A DNA stretch of 41,570 nt, taken from assembly GCA_017744795.1 (NCBI GenBank), contig JAGIAQ010000015.1:7056-48625 (forward strand), given 5' to 3'. The notes under the pieces were generated by a model that was not told the origin of the DNA, searched no databases, and saw nothing but the letters and a program-made list of their open reading frames with translations. Origin of the DNA: Niabella sp. (lineage in GTDB: Bacteria; Bacteroidota; Bacteroidia; Chitinophagales; Chitinophagaceae). The stretch's first letter is position 1. The number at the start of each line of letters is the position of its first letter. The position numbers were made by a program, and so were the translations under genes. Shown one piece after another: positions 25,206 to 33,779 of the stretch.

Positions 25206-25946
25206 TTGAATTTCATAAAAGGGCTTTTTAAAGGAAAATCGGGCACTGCCTTAAAAAAACAGTTGCGGAATATATTGGGTTTTACGCCCGATAATATGTC
25301 CTTGTACAAAACCGCACTCACCCATCGCTCCCTTAAAGAAAATGTGGATGAGAACAATGAGCGTCTGGAGTACCTGGGCGATGCTGTTTTGAGTGCCTTG
25401 ATTGCCGATTACCTGTATAAAAGATATCCTTACCAGGGAGAAGGCTTTTTGACGGAAATGCGCAGTAAAATGGTGAACCGCCAGCAATTAAACGAAGTAG
25501 CGCTGAAAATGAACCTCAAGAAGATCGCCAATTTTAATAAGCTGGACCATACTTTAAGAGGAAGCCATATTTTCGGTAATACGCTGGAAGCCCTTGTAGG
25601 AGCCATTTACCTGGACATTGGGTATAAAAAGACCTGTAAGTGGGTGTATGATTATATTATTTCGCCGCATATGTTCATGGAGGAGCTGGAACTGCGCGAA
25701 ATCAACCATAAAAACAAGCTCTACGGCTGGGCCAATAAGCTGGGCAAAACCCTTGAATTTGCAACTATTGAAGAAAAACTTGAAAACGGACGCCGGTTAT
25801 TCACAATTGGTGCAGTTGTTGATGGAGAGATAATTGCCCGGGGGAAAGCATTTAATAAAAAAGATGCTTCTCAAATTGCAGCAAGCCTTGCAGTAAGTTC
25901 CCTGGGGATCAATAACAACGAAGAAGGGCTTATTTCATCACATTAA
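25206..25946 (+). CDS. rnc: Ribonuclease III
   Basis: This 246-residue double-stranded-RNA endonuclease acts in rRNA processing. It starts at TTG; the first ATG is at codon 31 and would remove the conserved N-terminal helix. The signature NERLEYLGDA is at residues 51-60, with Glu55 and Asp59 as metal ligands and Glu128 as another. The position of the usual fourth acid (Asp114 of E. coli) is Asn125 in FGNTLEALVG, a substitution I believe occurs in other Bacteroidota. The dsRNA-binding domain runs from about 168 to 236. It sits 6 bases behind fabF, a frequent arrangement. Confidence 0.95.
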   Translation: MNFIKGLFKGKSGTALKKQLRNILGFTPDNMSLYKTALTHRSLKENVDENNERLEYLGDAVLSALIADYLYKRYPYQGEGFLTEMRSKMVNRQQLNEVALKMNLKKIANFNKLDHTLRGSHIFGNTLEALVGAIYLDIGYKKTCKWVYDYIISPHMFMEELELREINHKNKLYGWANKLGKTLEFATIEEKLENGRRLFTIGAVVDGEIIARGKAFNKKDASQIAASLAVSSLGINNNEEGLISSH

Positions 25947-25956
25947 AACAGCTTTC

Positions 25957-26457
25957 ATGAAAAAAATTTTGATCGCGGCAGCAGCATTACTGGGAGTTAT
26001 TGCCTGTTCCAATAAGGAAAAAATTGCCCAGGCAATGAAGTATGACCAGGTGGTAATGGATCATATGGAAAAAATGCACCAAACCCTCTTTGCCGTACAG
26101 CGGCTGGCAACCAGCGATAGTGTGAATCTGCAGCTGGAGGCCACTAAATTTGCGTCAGAGATCGATTCTTCTGCAAAAGCGATAAAGGACCTTCCTGATT
26201 TTAACGGCAATGCCGCCTATCGTGATGCAGCTTTAAAACTGGCGGACTTTTATAAAAGCGCTGTTACGGGACCCTATCTTGAGATTGGCAATGCTTACAA
26301 GGAAATAAAAGATACGGCGGCCCTGCACAGCAAGGTAGATGCCATCGTTACAAAACTGCAGCAGGATGAATCTGTGGCCGATGATGACTTTATAAAACAA
26401 AGAAATGATTTTGCCGCGAAGAATAATTTTAAAATAGATTCAACGGCGACCAATTAA
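25957..26457 (+). CDS. Hypothetical lipoprotein
   Basis: This 166-residue protein has a lipobox GVIAC with Cys17, so it is probably lipid-anchored in the envelope. The mature part is almost entirely helical and rich in Lys, Asp and Ala (VVMDHMEKMHQTLFAVQRLA), suggesting a helical bundle. I do not recognise the family. The gene starts 11 bases after rnc and ends at a strong terminator, so it is the last gene of the fabF-rnc unit. Confidence 0.75.
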   Translation: MKKILIAAAALLGVIACSNKEKIAQAMKYDQVVMDHMEKMHQTLFAVQRLATSDSVNLQLEATKFASEIDSSAKAIKDLPDFNGNAAYRDAALKLADFYKSAVTGPYLEIGNAYKEIKDTAALHSKVDAIVTKLQQDESVADDDFIKQRNDFAAKNNFKIDSTATN

Positions 26458-26476
26458 AATTCTTTTAATTAATTTT

Positions 26477-26511
26477 AAAGGTGCTGCACTGAAAAGGGCA
26501 GCGCCTTTTTT
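26477..26511 (+). terminator. Terminator after the fabF-rnc-lipoprotein unit
   Basis: AAAGGTGCTGC (26477-26487) pairs with GCAGCGCCTTT (26498-26508), one G-U pair, 10-nt loop, followed by TTTT. Confidence 0.88.
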
Positions 26512-26520
26512 ATTCAAGCA

Positions 26521-27699
26521 ATGCTTCATTTCCCCATTTATCTGGACAATTGTGCCACCACCGCCTGCGATGCCCGGGCAGTGGACGCCCTGTTGCCGTA
26601 TTTCACGCAATATTTTGGAAACCCGTCCAGTCGTAACCACGCACAGGGCTGGGAGGCTGCGGTGGCCGTAGAAGAAGCGCAGCAGCGCGTTGCGGGGTTA
26701 ATAAACGCCGCTGCCGGTGAAGTGTATTTTACATCGGGGGCCACGGAAAGCTGTAATCTGGCGCTGCGGGGGATCTGCTCTATGTACGCCGGAAAAGGAG
26801 ATCATATTATTACAACCAGGGTTGAGCATAAAGCCGTTTTGGATACCTGTAAGGCGCTTGAAAAACAAGGTACCGGGGTTACTTATCTTGATGTAGATGC
26901 CGAGGGACAAATTGACCTGGATGAACTGAGCGCATCCCTTCGGGCAAACACGATATTAATTGCAGTGCAATGGGCCAATAATGAAACCGGGGCACTGATG
27001 CCCATAGAAGCAATAGGCACCATTGCCCATGAAAATAATATATTGTTCTTTTGCGATGCAACCCAGGCTGTTGGTAAGATCCCTGTTGATGTAAAAAAGG
27101 CAAAGCTATCGCTGATGGCGTTCAGCAGTCATAAATTGTACGGTCCAAAAGGTGTGGGCGCCCTGTACATTAGCCGCAAAGATCCGCGGGTAAAAATAAC
27201 GCCCCAGATAACGGGTGGCGGACAACAAAAAAATATCCGGAGCGGTACCTTAAATGTGCCCGGCATTGTGGGATTTGGGAAAGCTTGCGCCCTTTCGGGT
27301 GAAGAGATGGATGCAGATTGGCATCGTCTTTCAGCGCTGCGCAATAAACTGGAGCAGGCCTTATTGTCCCTTCCGGAAACCTTTGTGAACGGGCACCCCA
27401 CACAGCGTTTACCGCATGTAACGAACCTGTCGTTCGGCTACCTCAACAGTAACGAGATGCTATCGGTATTAAATAAAGACATTGCTGTTTCATCCGGCTC
27501 GGCCTGTACCTCGGGATCATTGGATCCTTCGTATGTTTTAAAAGCAATGCGGCAGCCGGATGATCGCGCGAAAGCCGCCATACGCTTCAGTTTGGGGCGT
27601 TTCACTACCGAAGAGGAGATCGATTATACCATAGCATTCGTGTGCCGTGCAATAGCAGAGCTCAGAAAGAATAGCCCGGCCTGGCAATTGCGACATTGA
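26521..27699 (+). CDS. Cysteine desulfurase (NifS/IscS family)
   Basis: This 392-residue PLP enzyme releases sulfur from cysteine for Fe-S clusters and thio-modification. The PLP lysine is Lys205 in FSSHKLYGPKG, His103 is in VEHKAV, and the catalytic Cys329 lies on the mobile loop SSGSACTSGS. The loop is of the longer class I (NifS/IscS) type. No iscU, sufE or mnmA is adjacent, so the acceptor is unknown. The start follows a terminator by 10 bases; its promoter must lie within or before the previous gene's end. Confidence 0.95.
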   Translation: MLHFPIYLDNCATTACDARAVDALLPYFTQYFGNPSSRNHAQGWEAAVAVEEAQQRVAGLINAAAGEVYFTSGATESCNLALRGICSMYAGKGDHIITTRVEHKAVLDTCKALEKQGTGVTYLDVDAEGQIDLDELSASLRANTILIAVQWANNETGALMPIEAIGTIAHENNILFFCDATQAVGKIPVDVKKAKLSLMAFSSHKLYGPKGVGALYISRKDPRVKITPQITGGGQQKNIRSGTLNVPGIVGFGKACALSGEEMDADWHRLSALRNKLEQALLSLPETFVNGHPTQRLPHVTNLSFGYLNSNEMLSVLNKDIAVSSGSACTSGSLDPSYVLKAMRQPDDRAKAAIRFSLGRFTTEEEIDYTIAFVCRAIAELRKNSPAWQLRH

Positions 27700-27744
27700 T
27701 TTTTTCAGTAACTTTAGAAATACCAGCTGCAGGTTGGCCCCTGA

Positions 27745-28944
27745 ATGATACGCGTGCTACTCATATGTTTAACGTTACAGACTGCTTGTATATTTACTGC
27801 GAGTGCACAGGAGGAATTTGTTGACCCCCCCAGCAAATTATTAACAACTCTCCAGTTTGAACAATTTACCGGTGGCGTTATAGTACTGAAAGCATTACTT
27901 GATGATTTTAAGGATTCCCTTTCTTTTATTTTGGATACGGGAAGCGGCGGCATTTCGCTGGACTCCACTACAGTGGCTGCGCTGGGCTTGCAACCCTCGG
28001 CTCCCGAAAGAATTATACGGGGCATCGGTGGCATAAGAAAAGTGGGTTTCTTAAAAGATCGCAGGCTAAGAATAGGCACGCATGAAATCGACAGCCTGAA
28101 TTTTCATGTGATCGATTATGATGTATTAACTGCTTTATACGGACGAAGGATTGATGGGATCATTGGCTATTCAGTATTGAGCCGGTATATTGTAAAAATA
28201 GATTATGATAAACAGGTGTTAAGCCTCTATACAAAAGGAACGTTGAAATATCCAAAAGGAGGATTCCTTTTAAAGCCCTATATACGGATGCTGCCTTATT
28301 CCAGAACAAGTATTGAAGATATGACGAAAAGAGGATTCAACTACCTGTTTGATATTGGCGCCGGCCTAACGGTCTTATTTTCGGATGACTTTGTTAACGA
28401 CAGCACCTTTCTGAAACCTAAAAGGAAACGCTATTTAAAACAGGGGGAGGGGCTGGGCGGCAGGGTAGATATGTACCTGACGGTAATGAAATCATTGCGG
28501 GTTGGCCCTTACCGGTTTCGGAATGTGCCGGTAAATATTTTTAGCGATGATTACAATGTGACCTCTTATCCCTCGCTGGGCGGCCTGATCGGGAATGATA
28601 TTTTCAGGCGCTTTAATATAATTCTCAATTACGATAAACAGCAGATCTACTTAACCCCCAACCAGTCTTTCAATTCGCCTTTTGATTATGCCTATTCGGG
28701 TATTGAGCTGTACCTGATCGGCAATGCGGCCATCGCCGGAAAAATTCCTGTGGGGTCTCCTGCAGACAAAGCGGGGCTTAAAGAAGGCGACCAGATACTG
28801 GCCGTGAATAATAAATTGGGCCTGTCGCTCGATGACCTGAAACAATCTCTTCAATCGAATTACGGGAAAGTAAAGATCCTTTACCGGCGTAACGGGGAGC
28901 TGCAATCAACCGTGCTGGATGTGATCAATATTCTGCGGAAATAA
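27745..28944 (+). CDS. Secreted retropepsin-like aspartyl protease with C-terminal PDZ domain
   Basis: This 399-residue protein has an N-terminal signal sequence (MIRVLLICLTLQTACIFTASAQ). A first aspartyl-protease motif DTGS is at Asp64, and a second half has FDIGA at Asp203 and GGLIGNDIF near 279-287. Both lobes are encoded, so the protein may form a monomeric active site; the second Asp is in D-I-G rather than D-T-G, so full activity is uncertain. A PDZ domain fills about residues 322-395 (GSPADKAGLKEGDQILAVN). It is predicted to act in the periplasm. It is 45 bases behind the cysteine desulfurase gene, without an evident terminator between them. Confidence 0.88.
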   Translation: MIRVLLICLTLQTACIFTASAQEEFVDPPSKLLTTLQFEQFTGGVIVLKALLDDFKDSLSFILDTGSGGISLDSTTVAALGLQPSAPERIIRGIGGIRKVGFLKDRRLRIGTHEIDSLNFHVIDYDVLTALYGRRIDGIIGYSVLSRYIVKIDYDKQVLSLYTKGTLKYPKGGFLLKPYIRMLPYSRTSIEDMTKRGFNYLFDIGAGLTVLFSDDFVNDSTFLKPKRKRYLKQGEGLGGRVDMYLTVMKSLRVGPYRFRNVPVNIFSDDYNVTSYPSLGGLIGNDIFRRFNIILNYDKQQIYLTPNQSFNSPFDYAYSGIELYLIGNAAIAGKIPVGSPADKAGLKEGDQILAVNNKLGLSLDDLKQSLQSNYGKVKILYRRNGELQSTVLDVINILRK

Positions 28945-28946
28945 TA

Positions 28947-29009
28947 AACCATTAAGGGTTAAGATATTCATTAAGTCGATTTCTTAATGGGCTTAACACC
29001 TCAATGGTT
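28947..29009. terminator. Large inverted repeat between convergent genes, likely bidirectional terminator
   Basis: Arms of about 17-18 bases (AACCATTAAGGGTTAAG and the complement ending CAATGGTT) pair with one mismatch and one bulge. An inner CATTAAG/CTTAATG stem adds to it. AAAAGTTTTT follows. It lies between the protease gene and the convergent rhamnosidase gene. Confidence 0.6.
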
Positions 29010-29072
29010 CAAAAGTTTTTCATTGTACGGTTTTTTGGTCAGCCCCTTATATGATTAAATATTGATATTCAT

Positions 29073-31772
29073 TCATTTTGCCTGCATCGAAAAATGATAC
29101 TTGCCCGAACCCGTCTGCACTTTTATATACCCTTCTTCGCTTCCAAGATTCTGAATGTCTTTTATGGTGCCCAGCGGTTTGCCGGACTCTGTTATGGAGG
29201 CGGCATTGCCCGCCGGCAGATAAATGGTCGCATTTGTATTAGCAGGCACTTCCACATCCATCGTCAGGGTATTGCCATCAATCTTCCATCCGGCAGCGGC
29301 CGTTCCATAATAGGTTTCCAATGTTGCGGAAGCATTTTTAAAATTGCCCCCGATATGGGGCTGTACTTTTATATGCTTGTAGCCAGGCCCATCGGCATAG
29401 GTATCTAACCCAACCATTTTGCGGTACATCCAGTCGCCAATGGCACCATAGGCGTAATGGTTATAGGAATTCATACTCGGTGTTTGAAAAGTGCCATCGG
29501 GCTTAATGCCATCCCAGCGCTCCCAGATCGTTGTGGCCCCTTTTGTTACCGGGTACAGCCAGGAAGGGTAGGACTCCTGCAGCAGCAGGGCATAGGCAAC
29601 GTCGTTATGGCCGAAGCGGGTAAGCACATGGCACAGATACGGTGTTCCCAGGAAGCCGGTGGTTAAATGATTATTGTAACTTTTAATATTTTCCACCAGG
29701 CGGTCGGCAGCCTGTTTACGCAGATTTTCCGGAAGCATATCAAACTGTAATGCCAGCACATAAGCCGTTTGCGTGCCGGAAACCAATCGCCCGGAGGGCG
29801 TCATATATTCTTTCAGGAAGGCGGCCTTTACGTCTTTTAAAAGATTTGAATAAGACGCGGCATCGTCTTTTCTATCTAAAACATTCGCAGCATTGATCAG
29901 CAACTGCAGCGAATTTGCATAGAAACATTGCGCAATAAGGTATTTGTCCGTTACTGCCGAGCGGCCATCGTTATCATCGTTAGGACGATAAAATAACCAG
30001 TCGCCAAAATGGAATCCAGTGTTCCACAGGTTGTCGTTTGTGGTCCGGCGAATGCTCTCCACATAATTTTTCATGCTGTTGTACTGTGCGGCCAGGGTAC
30101 GTTTATCGCCATAGGCAATATAGAGCTCCCAGGGAATAATCGTAGCTACATCGGCCCAGCCGGCACTATTGCTTCCGTTGCCCAGTACATTGGGAATTAC
30201 AAATGGAACGCGCCCATCCATCTGATCGGCTTCCAGGTCTTTCAGCCATTTGGTAAAGAAATTATTGACGCCCCGGTTAAATGATGCAGTGCGGAAAAAA
30301 GCCTGAGCGTCTCCGGTCCAGCCCAGCCGTTCATCCCGTTGCGGGCAGTCAGTGGGCACATCCAGGAAATTGCCTTTTTGTCCCCATTGAATATTGTGTT
30401 GTAGCTGGTTGATGAGCGGATTGGATGTAGTGAAGGTGCCGGTAGGGGCCATATCTGAGTGAAAAACCACCGCTTCAAAATTTTCAGGACGAATGGTTCC
30501 CGGGTAGCCGGTTATTTTTATATACCGGAAGCCCTGCCAGGTAAAGTGGGGAGCAAACGTTTCAATGCCGCCGCCTTTAAGAATATAAGTGTCTGTTGCT
30601 TTTGCTGCGCGCAGGTTCTCCGTGTAAAAATTGCCCGCTTTGTCCAATACTTCAGCATGATGCAATACAATAGAATCTCCTGCTTTCCCGTTTGCTTTAA
30701 CCCGCACCCAACCCACCAGGTTCTGCCCAAAATCCAATACTATTTCTCCTTTGGGAGTAGTGATCATTTTTACAGGTTTGATCACTTCATGCGCTGTGAT
30801 CATTTCGTTATAAGTAGCCACCAGGTTACCGGTTCCAAAAGCAGCGGGTTTGGCATTGCTCCAGCCGGCGTCATCATAGCCTGCCTGCATCCAGCCTGTT
30901 TTTTGTTTGCGGGCATCAATCGTTTCGCCGTTATAAATTTCCGAGTAAGTAATTTCCCCGGTTGCTGTTTTCCAGGAGCCGTCAGAAACGATCGTTTCAT
31001 TCGTTCCATCAGTATACTCAATATGCACCTGCAACAATAATGCAATATCCTTTCCATAAAAATTCTTCTGCCCCTGGAACCCTATAAAACCACGGTACCA
31101 GCCGTTGCCTAATATGACACCGAAAGCATTTTTGCCTTGTTTCAGCAGGTCAGTTATGTCATAGGTCTGGTATTGCAATCGTGTTTTGTATGAGGTCCAG
31201 CCCGGCGTAAAATGGGCATCGCCCACCCTGTTGCCATTTACATAAGCTTCATACATACCGTGAGCCGTAATATAGGCTGTGGCTCTGGCAATTTTTTTTG
31301 TGGTGCTGAATTCCTTGCGCAACAAAGGGCTTGGGCGCAATACAGAATCTTCTGTGTATCCCGGCCCAATCCAGGAAGCTTTCCAGTCGCCGGGTTGCAA
31401 TAAGGCCATTTGAAAACGGGCCGGCTGGCTCCAGGCCGATGGTTTTCCGCTGTTATCCCATACCCTTACCTGCCAGTTATACTGCTCCCCGCTCTGCAGT
31501 GCGGCGCCTTTATATGCCACGTGAACGGATGAGTCGGAATTGATCTTGCCGCTGTTCCATACGGATTCTTTTTCCCCCGTAACTTTTATTTCGTAAGCAG
31601 ACTGGGAAATATTTCTTTTATCATTCCGTAACTGCCAGCTGAAACGGGGTAGGGTAACATCCAGTCCCAGAGGGTTCACCCGGTTCTCGGTTCTGAGATC
31701 GGTAACGGAAGACTGCGCATTCGCAGTTGCAGCCAATAGCAGCAGGGACAAGGGCAAGCATAATTTATTCAT
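29073..31772 (-). CDS. GH78 alpha-L-rhamnosidase, secreted
   Basis: This 899-residue protein is counted from the ATG at 31772, which opens a good signal peptide (MNKLCLPLSLLLLAATANAQ); a longer frame upstream is not used. The order of domains is the family's: an N-terminal beta-sandwich (VTDLRTENRVNPLGLDV), the lectin-like domains with WIGP and YVNGNRVGDAHFTPGWT, then the (alpha/alpha)6 catalytic barrel. DCPQRDERLGWTGD at about 475-488 carries the acidic residue taken as general acid. It removes terminal L-rhamnose from plant or bacterial glycans in the periplasm or outside the cell. It is not in a visible polysaccharide utilisation locus: no SusC/SusD genes are near. Confidence 0.95.
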   Translation of the reverse strand: MNKLCLPLSLLLLAATANAQSSVTDLRTENRVNPLGLDVTLPRFSWQLRNDKRNISQSAYEIKVTGEKESVWNSGKINSDSSVHVAYKGAALQSGEQYNWQVRVWDNSGKPSAWSQPARFQMALLQPGDWKASWIGPGYTEDSVLRPSPLLRKEFSTTKKIARATAYITAHGMYEAYVNGNRVGDAHFTPGWTSYKTRLQYQTYDITDLLKQGKNAFGVILGNGWYRGFIGFQGQKNFYGKDIALLLQVHIEYTDGTNETIVSDGSWKTATGEITYSEIYNGETIDARKQKTGWMQAGYDDAGWSNAKPAAFGTGNLVATYNEMITAHEVIKPVKMITTPKGEIVLDFGQNLVGWVRVKANGKAGDSIVLHHAEVLDKAGNFYTENLRAAKATDTYILKGGGIETFAPHFTWQGFRYIKITGYPGTIRPENFEAVVFHSDMAPTGTFTTSNPLINQLQHNIQWGQKGNFLDVPTDCPQRDERLGWTGDAQAFFRTASFNRGVNNFFTKWLKDLEADQMDGRVPFVIPNVLGNGSNSAGWADVATIIPWELYIAYGDKRTLAAQYNSMKNYVESIRRTTNDNLWNTGFHFGDWLFYRPNDDNDGRSAVTDKYLIAQCFYANSLQLLINAANVLDRKDDAASYSNLLKDVKAAFLKEYMTPSGRLVSGTQTAYVLALQFDMLPENLRKQAADRLVENIKSYNNHLTTGFLGTPYLCHVLTRFGHNDVAYALLLQESYPSWLYPVTKGATTIWERWDGIKPDGTFQTPSMNSYNHYAYGAIGDWMYRKMVGLDTYADGPGYKHIKVQPHIGGNFKNASATLETYYGTAAAGWKIDGNTLTMDVEVPANTNATIYLPAGNAASITESGKPLGTIKDIQNLGSEEGYIKVQTGSGKYHFSMQAK

Positions 31773-31870
31773 AAAAGCAAGTATGTATTTGTATATCTCC
31801 AATAAAGGGATTCCAAAATACAACTATTTATAAATGCAACTGTCCTGTACTCTCCTGAAAATAAAGCTTA

Positions 31871-32878
31871 TTAAGCGGCTTCGGGTTCTGTATTCAATAT
31901 TTCCCAAAGCCTGTCTTTTAATTGGGTAAGTCCCTGTTGGGTAACGGAAGAGATAAATAAATGTGGAATATGGTCCGGCATTTCTTTACTGATGGCCTCT
32001 TTCAGTTCATCGTCCAGCATATCACTTTTGCTGATGGCGATCAGAAATTGTTTATGCAGCAGGTCGGGGTTATACCGTTCCAGTTCATTCATTAAGATAT
32101 CAAATTCTTTGCGGTGATCGTCACTATCTGCCGGGATCAGGAACAATAAAACGGGGTTCCGTTCAATATGTCTTAAAAAGCGGTGCCCCAGGCCTTTTCC
32201 TTCAGCGGCCCCTTCAATAATACCCGGCATATCCGCCATGCAAAAACTGCGGCCATCACGGTAATCGATGATCCCCAGGTTCGGTGTTATCGTGGTGAAC
32301 GCATAGTTGCCGATCTTTGGTTTTGCTGCCGTAACGGATGATAGCAAAGTGGATTTACCTGCATTCGGGAACCCCACCAATCCTACATCAGCCAGTACTT
32401 TTAATTCCAGGGTCTTCCAGCCTTCAAGACCGGGTAAGCCGGGTTGTGCATATTCCGGCGCCTGGTTGGTAGCGGTGGCAAAATTGGCATTGCCAAGGCC
32501 GCCTTTTCCTCCCGGCATCCAAACGATCTCCTGACCGTCTTCCATGATCTCTGCTTCCTTTTCACCGGTTTCTTCATCCAGTGCAATCGTGCCCAGCGGT
32601 ACTTCAATAATAAAATCTTTACCACTGCGGCCCGTCATATTATTATGACCGCCGCTTTCTCCGTTCTCGGCTAACACATTTTTATAATAACGTAAATGCA
32701 ATAAGGTCCACAGGTTCCGGTTTCCCCTTAAGATGATGTGGGCGCCTCGTCCGCCATCGCCGCCATCGGGCCCGCCTTTGGATGTAAATTTATCGCGTAA
32801 GAAATGTTTAATGCCCGCACCGCCATGGCCGCTGCGACAAAAAATGCGTATCTGGTCTACAAAGTTACTTTTTTCCAT
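31871..32878 (-). CDS. obg: GTPase Obg/CgtA
   Basis: This GTPase of 335 residues (from the second of two adjacent ATGs, 32878; the first is 32881) acts in large-subunit ribosome assembly and stress control. The glycine-rich Obg fold ([24 protein letters not shown]) is followed by the G domain. In 336-residue numbering, G1 is GFPNAGKST at 170-178, G3 is DMPG at 217-220 and G5 is SSV at 311-313. G4 is SKSD at 284-287 instead of NKxD. There is no C-terminal OCT extension beyond a short tail. An exact -7 element lies only 8 bases upstream. Confidence 0.95.
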   Translation of the reverse strand: MEKSNFVDQIRIFCRSGHGGAGIKHFLRDKFTSKGGPDGGDGGRGAHIILRGNRNLWTLLHLRYYKNVLAENGESGGHNNMTGRSGKDFIIEVPLGTIALDEETGEKEAEIMEDGQEIVWMPGGKGGLGNANFATATNQAPEYAQPGLPGLEGWKTLELKVLADVGLVGFPNAGKSTLLSSVTAAKPKIGNYAFTTITPNLGIIDYRDGRSFCMADMPGIIEGAAEGKGLGHRFLRHIERNPVLLFLIPADSDDHRKEFDILMNELERYNPDLLHKQFLIAISKSDMLDDELKEAISKEMPDHIPHLFISSVTQQGLTQLKDRLWEILNTEPEAA

Positions 32879-32888
32879 CATCCTTCAA

Positions 32889-32896
32889 CAAAGATA
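32889..32896 (-). promoter_or_regulatory. -7 promoter element TATCTTTG of obg
   Basis: On the minus strand it matches TAnnTTTG exactly and ends 8 bases before the first obg ATG. The predicted transcription start is at or within a few bases of the start codon, so the mRNA would be nearly leaderless. Confidence 0.5.
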
Positions 32897-32912
32897 ACGG
32901 CATTCTGTTAGA

Positions 32913-33089
32913 AACGCTAAATGCTGAACGCAAAACGCCTGAACGCAAAACGCCTAACGCGTAATGCTCAATGCAAAATGCCCAACTCCAAATGCAGAAT
33001 GCAAAACCTCAAATGTCGCATCCAACGCTAACCAGTAATTATCAACGATCTTTAGCGTTCTGCATTATGCGTTCAGCGTTGAGCATCCC
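32913..33089. repeat. Long heptamer array (AAYGCNN), with an inverted copy
   Basis: From 32913 to 33018 fifteen 7-base words, almost all starting AACGC or AATGC (AACGCTA, AATGCTG, AACGCAA), follow one another with a single extra G at 32941. From 33055 to 33089 five words of the complementary sense (GCGTTCT, GCATTAT, GCGTTCA) repeat the pattern in inverted orientation and reach the stop of the SET-domain gene at 33091. The two arms could fold into a long imperfect hairpin. Confidence 0.8.
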
Positions 33090-33090
33090 C

Positions 33091-33534
33091 TCAACGTTTT
33101 CTTCCGGCTTTCTTTTTTGCTTTTTGTTTATCCAGCAGCATATTTTCTTTGATCTGTTTCCAGTATCCCGGGCCATAGGAAACAAATACTTCACTGCCAG
33201 CGGCGATCTTTCTTTTGGCTCTTATAAACACACGGGTATCTTCTTCAAAATACTCCGCGTTATTGATTAAACCCTTAACCCGGTTTAAACCGGTGGCGTC
33301 ATTGGCATAGCGGCCAAAGGATCCTTTGTCTTTGCTGGCGTCAATTACCAGTTCATCATTAATATGAAAAATGTATCCATTCTCAAAATCGTCCTCCACA
33401 TCTTTCCAGGCCGCCAGCCGTCCGAGATACTCGGTAACAATTTCGTTTTTTGCAATATCAACTTTTACAAATAAACCCTTGCCGGCATTGGGAAGGGTGG
33501 AGGTTTTTACAAATAACCGTTTTGAAGATGGCAT
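33091..33534 (-). CDS. SET-domain protein (lysine methyltransferase-like)
   Basis: This is a 147-residue protein from the ATG at 33534. A longer open frame to 33786 is rejected because it runs through the riboswitch on the other strand. SET motifs are visible: GKGLFV (residues 18-23), RYANDA (75-80, where RFINHS is usual), LINNAEY (89-95) and GSEVFVSYGPGYW (113-125). The C-terminus is strongly basic (KQKAKKKAGRKR). It is a compact SET protein without pre- or post-SET domains. Eukaryotic relatives methylate histones; the bacterial substrate is unknown and could be a basic protein. Confidence 0.82.
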   Translation of the reverse strand: MPSSKRLFVKTSTLPNAGKGLFVKVDIAKNEIVTEYLGRLAAWKDVEDDFENGYIFHINDELVIDASKDKGSFGRYANDATGLNRVKGLINNAEYFEEDTRVFIRAKRKIAAGSEVFVSYGPGYWKQIKENMLLDKQKAKKKAGRKR

Positions 33535-33619
33535 TGATTTATGAATTAGGAGCGGCGAATATATTGCAAAACATGATGCAATGGCATCTTTTTTTCTGTA
33601 GAATCTTTTGCCTATCTTC

Positions 33620-33745
33620 ACCCCCACACGGGGTGCCTTTTTCCGCGCGCAGCGCGAGATGAAATACAGGCTGAGAATATACCCATTCTGTTCCGCCATG
33701 GTGGGATGGATGCACCTGATCCGGGTAATGCCGGCGTAGGAAATG
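33620..33745 (+). promoter_or_regulatory. TPP riboswitch (THI element)
   Basis: The conserved aptamer segments occur in order: GGGGTGCC (33630-33637), a P3 hairpin CGCGC/GCGCG, GGCTGAGA (33669-33676) with ATATACCC, and CCTGATCCGGGTAATGCC followed by GGCGTAGGAAA (33715-33743). The P1 stem is not obvious. CACCCC (33619-33625 region) can pair with the GGGGTG core, and GCCGG (about 33730) with CCGGC near 33748, so alternative folds exist near the start codon at 33780. Binding of thiamine pyrophosphate normally turns off the downstream gene. Confidence 0.9.
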
Positions 33746-33779
33746 ACCGGCCGGATAAAACTCTGTGTTCTCGTATAGA

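Noticed and set aside
27745..28079. Retroviral or phage origin of the DTGS protease
   Set aside because: Signal peptide, two lobes and a PDZ domain are typical of a chromosomal Bacteroidota family.
31773..31823. Longer start for the rhamnosidase
   Set aside because: The ATG at 31772 opens a clean signal peptide; the extension does not.
32913..33018. CRISPR-like array
   Set aside because: Units are 7 bases without spacers, and no cas genes are present.
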